DNA from: an uncultured Clostridia bacterium | GTDB taxonomy: Bacteria > Bacillota > Clostridia > Oscillospirales > Acutalibacteraceae | NCBI GenBank assembly: GCA_947623765.1 | Contig: CANQIG010000130.1 | Location: 1 to 5,908 of the forward strand | Reading direction: 5' to 3' | Length of the DNA stretch: 5,908 bases | In this document: piece after piece, positions 1-4,427 of the stretch | Layout: every line of letters begins with the position of its first letter | Numbering within the stretch: the first letter of the stretch is position 1 | Translations under genes and position numbers: made by a program | The notes under the pieces: generated by a model | Database searches by the model: none | What the model was told of the DNA's origin: nothing | Seen by the model: only the letters and a program-made list of their open reading frames with translations

Positions 1-238
1 AGTCGAGCGTCTTGCGCGCCTCCCCCGCCTCAAAGACGTGGGAGAAGACCTCGAAGCCCGCCGCCCTCAGCTGCGCGGCGACCGCCTCCCCGTAGATCGG
101 GAAGACGTTCGTGTCGCTGACGATCATCGCGCGGCTCCCGGCCTTGAAGAGCGGCTTCACCCGCTCCCCGAGCAGACCCAGCGCGCCGTTTTCGACGATC
201 ACGTCGTACGGGCGGTCCGTGTTGATGGTGAGGATCAT
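1..238 (-). CDS. aroB: 3-dehydroquinate synthase, N-terminal fragment
   Basis: This is the N-terminal 79 residues of an AroB-like protein; the rest runs off the left edge. AroB converts DAHP to 3-dehydroquinate, the second shikimate pathway step, using NAD+ and a divalent metal in the cytoplasm. The fragment has the family start: a beta strand, then YDVIVENGAL, a mobile helix region, IVSDTNVFPIYG, and FEVFSHVFEAGEARKTLD, matching the first half of the nucleotide-binding domain (established family pattern). Two ATGs, at 244 and 238, are in frame. The purine-rich AAAGGGGA directly abuts the first but lies 6 bases from the second, so I chose 238. The gene follows tyrA by a gap of under 30 bases and is probably in the same transcript as aroF and tyrA. 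Identity is fairly sure from context plus motifs; catalytic residues are outside the window. Confidence 0.9.
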   Translation of the reverse strand, partial: MILTINTDRPYDVIVENGALGLLGERVKPLFKAGSRAMIVSDTNVFPIYGEAVAAQLRAAGFEVFSHVFEAGEARKTLD

Positions 239-244
239 GTCCAT

Positions 245-253
245 TCCCCTTTA
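245..253 (-). promoter_or_regulatory. aroB ribosome binding site
   Basis: The minus strand reads TAAAGGGGA immediately before the ATG at 244. Spacing is zero to that ATG and 6 bases to the in-frame ATG at 238. This favours the downstream start. Confidence 0.6.
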
Positions 254-265
254 TCCGTTATTCTG

Positions 266-1093
266 TCAGCCGAAGCGTTCCTTCCGCTCTCTCGCCATTT
301 CGAGCAGCGACGTCAGCGACTCGCGGTCGCCCTGCCGCACGGCGTCGCGAAAGCGCGTGAGGTTCTTCAAAAGCTCGTCCGTCTCCGCCGCGAGCGCGTC
401 GCGGTTCGCGAGGAAGAGATCGGTCCAGAGCGCGGCGTTGATCCGCGCCACGCGGGAGACGTCGCGGTAGCTCCCCGCGGAAAATCCCGCGTGGTGCTCG
501 CATTCCGGGCTCATCACATAGGCGCACGCCAGAAGATGCGGCACCTGCGAGGTGTAGGCGATCCGCCGGTCGTGCTCCGCGGCGGTGCAGTGCTCGATGC
601 GCGCGAAGCCCATCGCCCGCGCGAGGCGTTCCAGCGTCTCCACCGCCGTCTGCGGCGCATCGCCCGGCACGAGGATATACGACGCCCCGGTGAAAAGCCC
701 GGCGTCGCTCGCGGCAAAGCCGCTCATCTCCTTGCCCGCCATCGGGTGCCCGCCGACATACGTGAAGCCGAATTTCCGGCTGAGTGCCGTCAGCGCGGGG
801 ACGACGAACCCCTTGATCCCGCACGCGTCGCTGACGATGCAGTCCTTCGCGATGTGCGCGCCGTTCTCCTCCACGTAGCGGACCACGTCCTCCGGGTAGA
901 GGCAGAGGTACACGACGTCGCAGGAGGCGAGCGTCTCCGGGGCGGCGACCCCGTCGATCGCCCCAAACGACGACGCGTCGAGCAGCACGTCCGGGTCGGT
1001 GTCGAAGCCGAACACCTCGTGTGCGGTGTTCGCCTTGAGCGCCTTCGCGATGGACCCGCCGATCAGCCCGAGGCCGATCACCGCGACCCGCAT
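266..1093 (-). CDS. tyrA: prephenate dehydrogenase
   Basis: TyrA oxidatively decarboxylates prephenate to 4-hydroxyphenylpyruvate, committing it to tyrosine. The 275-residue protein opens with a Rossmann fold: VIGLGLIGGS near residues 5-14 carries the GxGxxG motif, and FDTDPD near residue 30 puts an acidic residue at the end of the second strand, which suggests NAD+ over NADP+ (inference). GGHPMAGKE near residue 116 contains the family's conserved active-site His, and SQVPHLLA lies in the helical dimerisation domain. The protein ends with that domain and has no C-terminal ACT domain, unlike Bacillus subtilis TyrA, so tyrosine feedback through ACT is not expected. The start is ATG 1093, which overlaps the aroF stop as TGATG and has GGGGG 5 bases upstream. 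A GTG at 1096 in frame is an alternative, with a 4-base GTGA overlap. Translational coupling to aroF is likely. Confidence 0.94.
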   Translation of the reverse strand: MRVAVIGLGLIGGSIAKALKANTAHEVFGFDTDPDVLLDASSFGAIDGVAAPETLASCDVVYLCLYPEDVVRYVEENGAHIAKDCIVSDACGIKGFVVPALTALSRKFGFTYVGGHPMAGKEMSGFAASDAGLFTGASYILVPGDAPQTAVETLERLARAMGFARIEHCTAAEHDRRIAYTSQVPHLLACAYVMSPECEHHAGFSAGSYRDVSRVARINAALWTDLFLANRDALAAETDELLKNLTRFRDAVRQGDRESLTSLLEMARERKERFG

Positions 1094-2106
1094 CACAGCC
1101 CCCGGACGGTCTTCGTGACCGCGCCGACCTTCTCCGCGAGCCGGTCGAACTGATCGGGCGTGATGGACTGCGCGCCGTCGCAGAGCGCGTGGCTCGGGTC
1201 GTTGTGGACCTCGATGATGAGGCCGTCCGCGCCGACCGCCGCCGCCGCGAGCGCCAGCGGCTCGACGAGCCAGCTGATGCCGCTCGCGTGGCTCGGGTCG
1301 ATGATGACCGGCAGATGCGTCAGGCGCTTTAAGATCGGCACGGCGGAGATGTCGAGCGTGTTCCGCGTGAACGTCTCATACGTCCGGATGCCGCGCTCGC
1401 AGAGTATCACCTGCTCGTTGCCGCCCGCCATGATGTATTCCGCGCTCATCAGCAGCTCCTCGATGGTGTTCGCGAGGCCGCGCTTGAGGAGGATCGGCTT
1501 GTTCACATGGCCGAGTTCGCGCAAAAGCTCGAAGTTCTGCATATTCCGCGCGCCAATCTGGATCACGTCCACGTCCTCAAAAAGCGGCAGGTGCTCGATG
1601 CTCATCAGTTCCGTGACGATCGGCAGGCCCGTCTCCGCCTTGGCCTCCTTTAAGAGCTCCAGCCCTTCGGCCTTGAGCCCGGAGAACGCGTACGGCGAGG
1701 TGCGCGGCTTGAACGCGCCGCCGCGCAGGAACGTCGCCCCGGCGGCCTTCACGCGCGCCGCCACCGAGCAGATCTGCTCGCGCGATTCCACCGAGCACGG
1801 CCCGGCGATCAGCGCGAGCGAGCCGTCTCCGATGACCGCGTTCTCGTTGACGCGCACGACGGTGTCGTCCGGATGGAACTTGCGGTTCGCTTTCTTGTAC
1901 GGCTCCTGCACGCGCTTCACGCTCTCGACGATGGGCTGCGCCGCGATGTACTCGTCGTCCACCGCGGCGGTGTCGCCGAGCAGACCGAGCACCGTGGAGT
2001 GCGTGCCGACCCATGTGTTGACCGTCACCTCATATTTCCGGGTGAGCATCTCGATGAAGCTTTTGACCTTCTCTTCTTCCTGGTTCCGTTTGAGTACGAT
2101 GATCAT
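1093..2106 (-). CDS. aroF: DAHP synthase, type I-beta
   Basis: This enzyme condenses phosphoenolpyruvate with erythrose 4-phosphate to give DAHP, the first and usually most tightly controlled step of aromatic biosynthesis. The 337-residue length and layout match the Thermotoga maritima-type enzyme: an N-terminal ferredoxin-like regulatory domain (about residues 1-70, beginning MIIVLKRNQEEE) followed by a TIM barrel. Visible motifs are AGPCSVESR near 101-109, RGGAFKPRTSPYAF near 128-141, IQIGARNMQN near 182-191, KPILLKRG near 203-210 and IDPSHASG near 269-276. The four metal ligands of the family are present as Cys104, His273, Glu299 and Asp310. The N-terminal domain is the known site of Tyr/Phe feedback in relatives; whether it responds here is inference. 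The start is ATG 2106, preceded by GGAAGGGA with 5-base spacing. An upstream in-frame ATG at 2156 sits against a terminator U-tract and is less likely. The gene lies behind an attenuator-like leader and overlaps tyrA by one base. Confidence 0.96.
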   Translation of the reverse strand: MIIVLKRNQEEEKVKSFIEMLTRKYEVTVNTWVGTHSTVLGLLGDTAAVDDEYIAAQPIVESVKRVQEPYKKANRKFHPDDTVVRVNENAVIGDGSLALIAGPCSVESREQICSVAARVKAAGATFLRGGAFKPRTSPYAFSGLKAEGLELLKEAKAETGLPIVTELMSIEHLPLFEDVDVIQIGARNMQNFELLRELGHVNKPILLKRGLANTIEELLMSAEYIMAGGNEQVILCERGIRTYETFTRNTLDISAVPILKRLTHLPVIIDPSHASGISWLVEPLALAAAAVGADGLIIEVHNDPSHALCDGAQSITPDQFDRLAEKVGAVTKTVRGL

Positions 2107-2111
2107 TTTTT

Positions 2112-2119
2112 GTCCCTTC
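2112..2119 (-). promoter_or_regulatory. aroF ribosome binding site
   Basis: The minus strand reads GGAAGGGA and ends 5 bases before ATG 2106. This fixes the aroF start downstream of the terminator hairpin and makes the longer in-frame reading from ATG 2156 unlikely. Confidence 0.75.
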
Positions 2120-2158
2120 CTTATCCGAAAAGCTGCCGGCGGACCGAAGCGCCGCATG

Positions 2159-2183
2159 AAAAAAGCGGAGCCCGCGGCTCCGC
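2159..2183 (-). terminator. intrinsic terminator in the aroF leader (attenuator)
   Basis: On the minus strand there is a perfect 8-bp GC-rich stem, GCGGAGCC paired with GGCTCCGC, with a 3-base loop, followed at once by six Ts. It lies about 50 bases upstream of the aroF start and downstream of a promoter and leader ORF. It would therefore stop transcription before aroF, tyrA and aroB unless prevented, including readthrough from aroE-aroK. An upstream segment at 2241-2249 (minus strand GCTCCGGCC) can pair with its first arm (2177-2184) with one bulged base, giving an antiterminator. Confidence 0.85.
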
Positions 2184-2222
2184 CATTCTGCAAATCAAAC
2201 CCCGCAGTTTTCCCCGGTCGCT

Positions 2223-2241
2223 CCGCGCGTCAGACGCGCGG
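2223..2241 (-). other. hairpin over the leader-peptide stop codon
   Basis: A perfect 8-bp inverted repeat (CCGCGCGT / ACGCGCGG) with a 3-base loop. It encloses the TGA stop of the leader ORF at 2230-2232 and abuts the proposed antiterminator arm at 2241-2249. Its position resembles the early stems of ribosome-mediated attenuators, which a terminating ribosome would melt. The role is inferred. Confidence 0.6.
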
Positions 2242-2349
2242 GCCGGAGCAGACGTTGCCGACATTTTTGGCGCACGACGAATAGCGCACGCGGTAAAATC
2301 GTGCGCTCTCAAAAGCGGTAAATCGCCGTGTACCGGGGTTTTGTGTCAT
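2230..2349 (-). CDS. aromatic leader peptide upstream of aroF (39 aa)
   Basis: A small ORF of 39 codons starts at ATG 2349, with AGGAGA placed 7 bases upstream, and stops at TGA 2230. The peptide begins MTQNPGTRRFTAFESARFYR, continues VRYSSCAKNVGNV and ends CSGPRV. Phe occurs at positions 10, 13 and 18 and Tyr at 19 and 23, so five aromatic codons fall within 14 codons, in front of DAHP synthase and prephenate dehydrogenase. Two rare-type CGA Arg codons directly precede Phe10 and Phe18. It starts about 25 bases after the predicted promoter start and is followed by hairpins and a terminator. This is the layout of a ribosome-stalling leader peptide: shortage of charged Phe/Tyr tRNA would stall the ribosome and favour antitermination. 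No similarity was looked up, so the assignment is from sequence layout alone. Confidence 0.7.
   Translation of the reverse strand: MTQNPGTRRFTAFESARFYRVRYSSCAKNVGNVCSGPRV
2283..2307 (-). repeat. alternative hairpins spanning the Phe-Tyr codons
   Basis: A perfect 8-bp inverted repeat on the minus strand, AGCGCACG / CGTGCGCT, with a 9-base loop that holds the Phe18-Tyr19 codons. The first arm can instead pair (GCGCACGA with TCGTGCGC) with a second copy at 2270-2277, so two mutually exclusive stems exist. Ribosome position would decide which forms. A role in attenuation or pausing is inferred. Confidence 0.5.
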
Positions 2350-2380
2350 GTGCGTCTCTCCTGCTCAGAGTTCTGAAAAG

Positions 2381-2409
2381 ATTATAGCCGTTCCGGGCCG
2401 TTTTGTCAA
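2381..2409 (-). promoter_or_regulatory. consensus promoter for leader-aroF-tyrA-aroB
   Basis: TTGACA (2409-2404) and TATAAT (2386-2381) are separated by exactly 17 bases, a perfect match to the housekeeping sigma consensus on the minus strand. The predicted start is near A2374, giving an aroF leader of about 268 bases. The aroK stop codon TGA (2408-2406) is part of the -35 box, so the promoter begins where aroK coding ends. The block can therefore be expressed independently of aroE-aroK, although no terminator separates them before the attenuator. Confidence 0.9.
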
Positions 2410-2999
2410 GCCCTTTCTTTTCCGCGCTTCCCGCCGCGCCGCACCGGCCACCGCGTGCGGAACGCGGATTCCGGCAGCGAAACGCCGTGCATCTCGGCGA
2501 TCCGCCGCGCAACGACCGAGACCGGCGCCCCGGCCTCCACGGTCCGGTCCGCCCCCGCGAGGTACTTCGGCCTGCGCTCGGCGAGCAGCCGGTCGATCAC
2601 CGCGCCGCGGTCCGGCACCTGCAAAAGCGGGCGCTTCGTGTCGTTTTTCAGCCGCTCCTTGAGCGCCGCCGCCGGGACGTCGAGAAAATAGACCGTCCCG
2701 CCGCCCTCCCGGAACGCCCGGACGTTCTCCGGGTTCATCAGCGTCCCGCCGCCGGAGGCGACGACATAGCATTTCTCCTTCGCGAGCTCCCGGACGGTCT
2801 CGGCCTCGAGCGCGCGGAACCGCGCCTCGCCCTCGTCCGCGAAGATCTCCCGCACGGTCTTCCCGGCCCGCTCCTCGATATAGCGGTCCATATCCACGAA
2901 GCGCATCCGGAGCGCGCGCGCCAGCACCCTGCCGACCGTCGTCTTTCCACAGCCCATAAACCCGCTCAAAATGATATTGCCGCGGCTTTCCCTTTCCAC
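2406..2999 (-). CDS. aroK: shikimate kinase
   Basis: AroK phosphorylates shikimate at O3 with ATP, the fifth pathway step, in the cytoplasm. The 197-residue protein shows the P-loop GFMGCGKTT near residues 13-21, VDMD near 35-38 with the shikimate-binding Asp, FRALEAE near 61-67 with the conserved Arg, SGGG near 82-85, the lid region TKRPLL near 121-126, and ERRPKY near 141-146. Most shikimate kinases are about 170 residues; the extra length is a basic C-terminal tail rich in Arg, Lys and Gly (about 181-197). I chose GTG 2999 because AGGGGAG lies 7 bases upstream and it places the P-loop at the usual distance from the N terminus. A GTG at 3038, overlapping the aroE stop as GTGA, would add 13 residues and lacks an obvious ribosome binding site. 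It follows aroE closely and is surely co-transcribed with it. Confidence 0.94.
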   Translation of the reverse strand: MERESRGNIILSGFMGCGKTTVGRVLARALRMRFVDMDRYIEERAGKTVREIFADEGEARFRALEAETVRELAKEKCYVVASGGGTLMNPENVRAFREGGGTVYFLDVPAAALKERLKNDTKRPLLQVPDRGAVIDRLLAERRPKYLAGADRTVEAGAPVSVVARRIAEMHGVSLPESAFRTRWPVRRGGKRGKERA

Positions 3000-3005
3000 A
3001 GCGGC

Positions 3006-3015
3006 TCTCCCCTTT
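3006..3015 (-). promoter_or_regulatory. aroK ribosome binding site
   Basis: The minus strand reads AAAGGGGAGA at a standard distance from GTG 2999. It supports the shorter aroK start over the GTG at 3038 that overlaps aroE. Confidence 0.6.
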
Positions 3016-3034
3016 CTTCCCGTTTGCCCCGGCG

Positions 3035-3892
3035 TCACACGCCGAACCGTTGGACGGTCTCCTGCTCCGCCGCCGCGACGATCCGCGCCACGTCCTCCCG
3101 GCGGAACTCCCCGCCGTACCAGATCTGATGCGCCGCCGCAGCCTGTCCCACCAGCATCTCCATGCCGCCGACCGCCGTCTTTCCGAGGCGTTTCGCGATC
3201 TTCAAAAACTCCGTCTCCACGGGGTTGTACACCGCGTCAAAGACCGCGTCGGTCCGCGCGATCACGTCCTCCCCGACAATGCTCTCCCCGGCGTTCGGGT
3301 ACATCCCGACCGACGTGCAGTTGACCGCGAGGTCGTAGCGTCTGTTCTCCGCGCCGAGCGTCTCGTAATCCAGCGCGCGGAACTTCCCGTCCGGCGAGAG
3401 CTTTTTCAGCTCGTGGACCAGCGCGCGCCCGCCCTGCAGCGAGGCGCTCCGGCAGACGACGTCCAGCTCGAGCTTCCGTCCCCGCAGCGCGCACTCAAAG
3501 GCGATCGCCCGCGCCGCGCCGCCCCGCCCGAGCAGCAGGATGCGCCCGGCAAGCGTCAGCGACGCGCTCTCCAGCGCGAGGCGGAACCCCGCGCCGTCGG
3601 TCGTATAGCCTGCGGTCATCCCGTCTTCGTTCTTCACGGTGTTCACGGAGCCGAACAGCCGCGCCCTGCCGTCGAGCCGATCCAAAAACGGGAAGATCGC
3701 GGCCTTGTGCGGGATCGTCACGTTCAGCCCGTCATACGCCCGCAGGCGCTCCCAATCCTTCGCGAGATCGGGCACGTCCAGCGCGTCGTACGTCGGGGAA
3801 AGCCCCGAGAGCGCGAAAAGCTGTCTGTGGATCATCGGGGACATCGTGTGGGCGATCGGGTGCCCGATGACGGCAAAACGCAGTTTCTCCAC
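3035..3892 (-). CDS. aroE: shikimate dehydrogenase
   Basis: AroE reduces 3-dehydroshikimate to shikimate, normally with NADPH. The 285-residue length is typical. Substrate-domain motifs are GHPIAHTMSP near 10-19, NVTIPHK near 57-63 with the catalytic Lys63, SVNT with Asn84, and TTDG with Asp99, completing the Lys/Asp pair. The nucleotide-binding domain has LLGRGGAARA near 120-129; most relatives have GAGGAA, so an Arg replaces Ala in the loop. AVNCTSVGMYPN near 189-200 and GGMEMLVGQAA near 242-252 complete the signature. The first of the two shikimate-carboxylate-binding Ser positions is Thr16 here. The start is GTG 3892, with AGAAAGG about 10 bases upstream, a somewhat long spacing. It is the first gene of the minus-strand cluster and diverges from acpP. 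Confidence 0.95.
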   Translation of the reverse strand: MEKLRFAVIGHPIAHTMSPMIHRQLFALSGLSPTYDALDVPDLAKDWERLRAYDGLNVTIPHKAAIFPFLDRLDGRARLFGSVNTVKNEDGMTAGYTTDGAGFRLALESASLTLAGRILLLGRGGAARAIAFECALRGRKLELDVVCRSASLQGGRALVHELKKLSPDGKFRALDYETLGAENRRYDLAVNCTSVGMYPNAGESIVGEDVIARTDAVFDAVYNPVETEFLKIAKRLGKTAVGGMEMLVGQAAAAHQIWYGGEFRREDVARIVAAAEQETVQRFGV

Positions 3893-3931
3893 AAAAACAC
3901 GGCCTTTCTGAAAGAAAATTTTAAAATGGTA

Positions 3932-3960
3932 TTGACAAACGCGGGCTCTCTCAATACAAT
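3932..3960 (+). promoter_or_regulatory. acpP promoter
   Basis: TTGACA (3932-3937) and TACAAT (3955-3960) are separated by 17 bases on the plus strand, 11 of 12 consensus positions. The predicted start near 3967 gives an acpP leader of about 155 bases. The promoter lies inside the DNA that would be transcribed as the aroE 5' leader. Confidence 0.88.
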
Positions 3961-3968
3961 GGATATGA

Positions 3969-3988
3969 GGTACAGCATAGATTGTACC
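3969..3988. promoter_or_regulatory. inverted repeat between opposing promoters (candidate operator)
   Basis: GGTACA (3969-3974) and TGTACC (3983-3988) form a perfect 6-8-6 inverted repeat. It covers the first transcribed bases of acpP and the -10 box plus start region of the aroE promoter, so a bound dimer could block both. The arms share a GTAC core, but I cannot assign them to a known regulator such as FapR. Part of the symmetry comes from the -10 sequence and could be chance. Confidence 0.45.
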
Positions 3989-4009
3989 ACGTCCGGGGCC
4001 TTTTGTCTA
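3981..4009 (-). promoter_or_regulatory. aroE-aroK promoter (extended -10)
   Basis: On the minus strand TAGACA (4009-4004) and TACAAT (3986-3981) are 17 bases apart, 10 of 12 consensus positions, and the -10 box has a TGG in front, an extended -10 (TGn). The predicted start is near 3974, giving an aroE leader of about 80 bases. A weaker alternative on the same strand, TTGAGA-17-TACCAT, lies closer to aroE (about 3929-3957). Confidence 0.65.
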
Positions 4010-4069
4010 GGGAGGTTCTGCATAAATCGAACGGGCGCGACGCACGGCCGGATTTACGCAGAGGCTCCC
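4010..4069 (+). other. long hairpin in the acpP 5' leader
   Basis: In the acpP transcript, GGGAG (4010-4014) can pair with CTCCC (4065-4069). After a symmetric 3x3 internal loop, an 11-base arm at 4018-4028 pairs with 4051-4061 with a single mismatch. The apex is a 22-base GC-rich loop. This may be a cis-regulatory RNA structure or an mRNA stabiliser. I recognise no known riboswitch class. A smaller potential stem (GGGA 4084-4087 with TCCC 4097-4100) precedes the ribosome binding site. Confidence 0.5.
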
Positions 4070-4108
4070 GAGACGGTATGATCGGGACTCGGACGATCCC
4101 ACGGATAC

Positions 4109-4115
4109 AGGAGGG
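4109..4115 (+). promoter_or_regulatory. acpP ribosome binding site
   Basis: AGGAGGG, a near-perfect Shine-Dalgarno sequence, ends 8 bases before ATG 4124. The in-frame GTG at 4115 overlaps it and cannot be the start it serves, so ATG 4124 is chosen. Confidence 0.85.
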
Positions 4116-4123
4116 TGAAAATC

Positions 4124-4351
4124 ATGGTACTGGAGAAGGTCATTGAGATCGTCGCCGAACAGCTCGGCCTGGATCCCGCCGACATCACGGAGCATTCCAA
4201 CCTCGTGGACGACCTCGGCGCGGACTCCCTGAGCGTCGTGGATCTCATCATGTCCGTCGAAGACGAATTCGGCGTGACGATCCCGGATGAAGAAGTGGAA
4301 AACATCCGTACGATCGATCAGGTCGTGCAGTTCATCGAGAACAACCAGTAA
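4124..4351 (+). CDS. acpP: acyl carrier protein
   Basis: This 75-residue acidic protein is an acyl carrier protein, which carries growing acyl chains in type II fatty acid synthesis as thioesters on 4'-phosphopantetheine. The attachment motif GADSLS places the modified Ser at residue 35. The following helix II (VVDLIMSVEDEFGVTIPDEE) is the interaction surface for synthase partners and is typical of the fatty acid family. Length and charge match housekeeping AcpP. It stands alone here: no fab genes are adjacent, its left neighbour is the divergent aroE, and a terminator follows directly. It has its own strong promoter, a long structured leader and a strong ribosome binding site, as suits an abundant protein. 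An ACP for a specialised pathway cannot be excluded, but no such genes are in view. Confidence 0.95.
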   Translation: MVLEKVIEIVAEQLGLDPADITEHSNLVDDLGADSLSVVDLIMSVEDEFGVTIPDEEVENIRTIDQVVQFIENNQ

Positions 4352-4386
4352 TCGCTGAACCCCTTGCGCGTTACCCCTTAGGCATG

Positions 4387-4419
4387 AAAAGCAGCCCGGA
4401 GATCCGGGCTGCTTTTTTT
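4387..4419 (+). terminator. acpP terminator, probably bidirectional
   Basis: A 9-bp GC-rich stem (GCAGCCCGG / CCGGGCTGC, positions 4391-4399 and 4404-4412) with a 4-base loop is followed by seven Ts on the plus strand. Four As precede the stem, so on the minus strand it ends in TTTT and could also stop the converging glycosidase gene, whose stop codon is at 4428. Confidence 0.93.
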
Positions 4420-4427
4420 CGTGTCCG

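Noticed and set aside
38..1153. Long plus-strand open frame opposite tyrA and aroB
   Set aside because: It is an Arg/His/Val-rich antisense shadow of GC-rich coding sequence. tyrA and aroB on the other strand have clear family motifs, and no ribosome binding site or recognisable domain supports the plus frame.
2107..2193. Longer aroF start (29 extra residues, or ATG 2156)
   Set aside because: The extension crosses the terminator hairpin or its U-tract. ATG 2106 has a well-placed ribosome binding site and gives the usual MIIV start of the family.
2107..2374. T-box riboswitch upstream of aroF
   Set aside because: Leader length and terminator would fit, and CCGCGGG occurs, but the conserved T-box core (TGGnACCGCG) is absent. 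A ribosome binding site with an aromatic leader ORF explains the region better.
1160..2376. Long plus-strand frames opposite aroF and its leader
   Set aside because: They are low-complexity Ser/Arg-rich translations antisense to a clear DAHP synthase, with no motif.
3050..4081. 343-codon plus-strand frame opposite aroE that runs into the acpP leader
   Set aside because: It is a shadow of aroE with biased composition. It crosses both promoters and has no start signal.
4010..4081. Possible small ORF after GGGAGG in the acpP leader (19 codons from ATA at 4022)
   Set aside because: The ribosome-binding-like sequence is good, but the only codon at the right distance is ATA, and the segment pairs in a hairpin. 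Not supportable as a gene.
4007..4305. Minus-strand frames opposite acpP
   Set aside because: They are antisense shadows of a textbook acyl carrier protein that has its own promoter, ribosome binding site and terminator.
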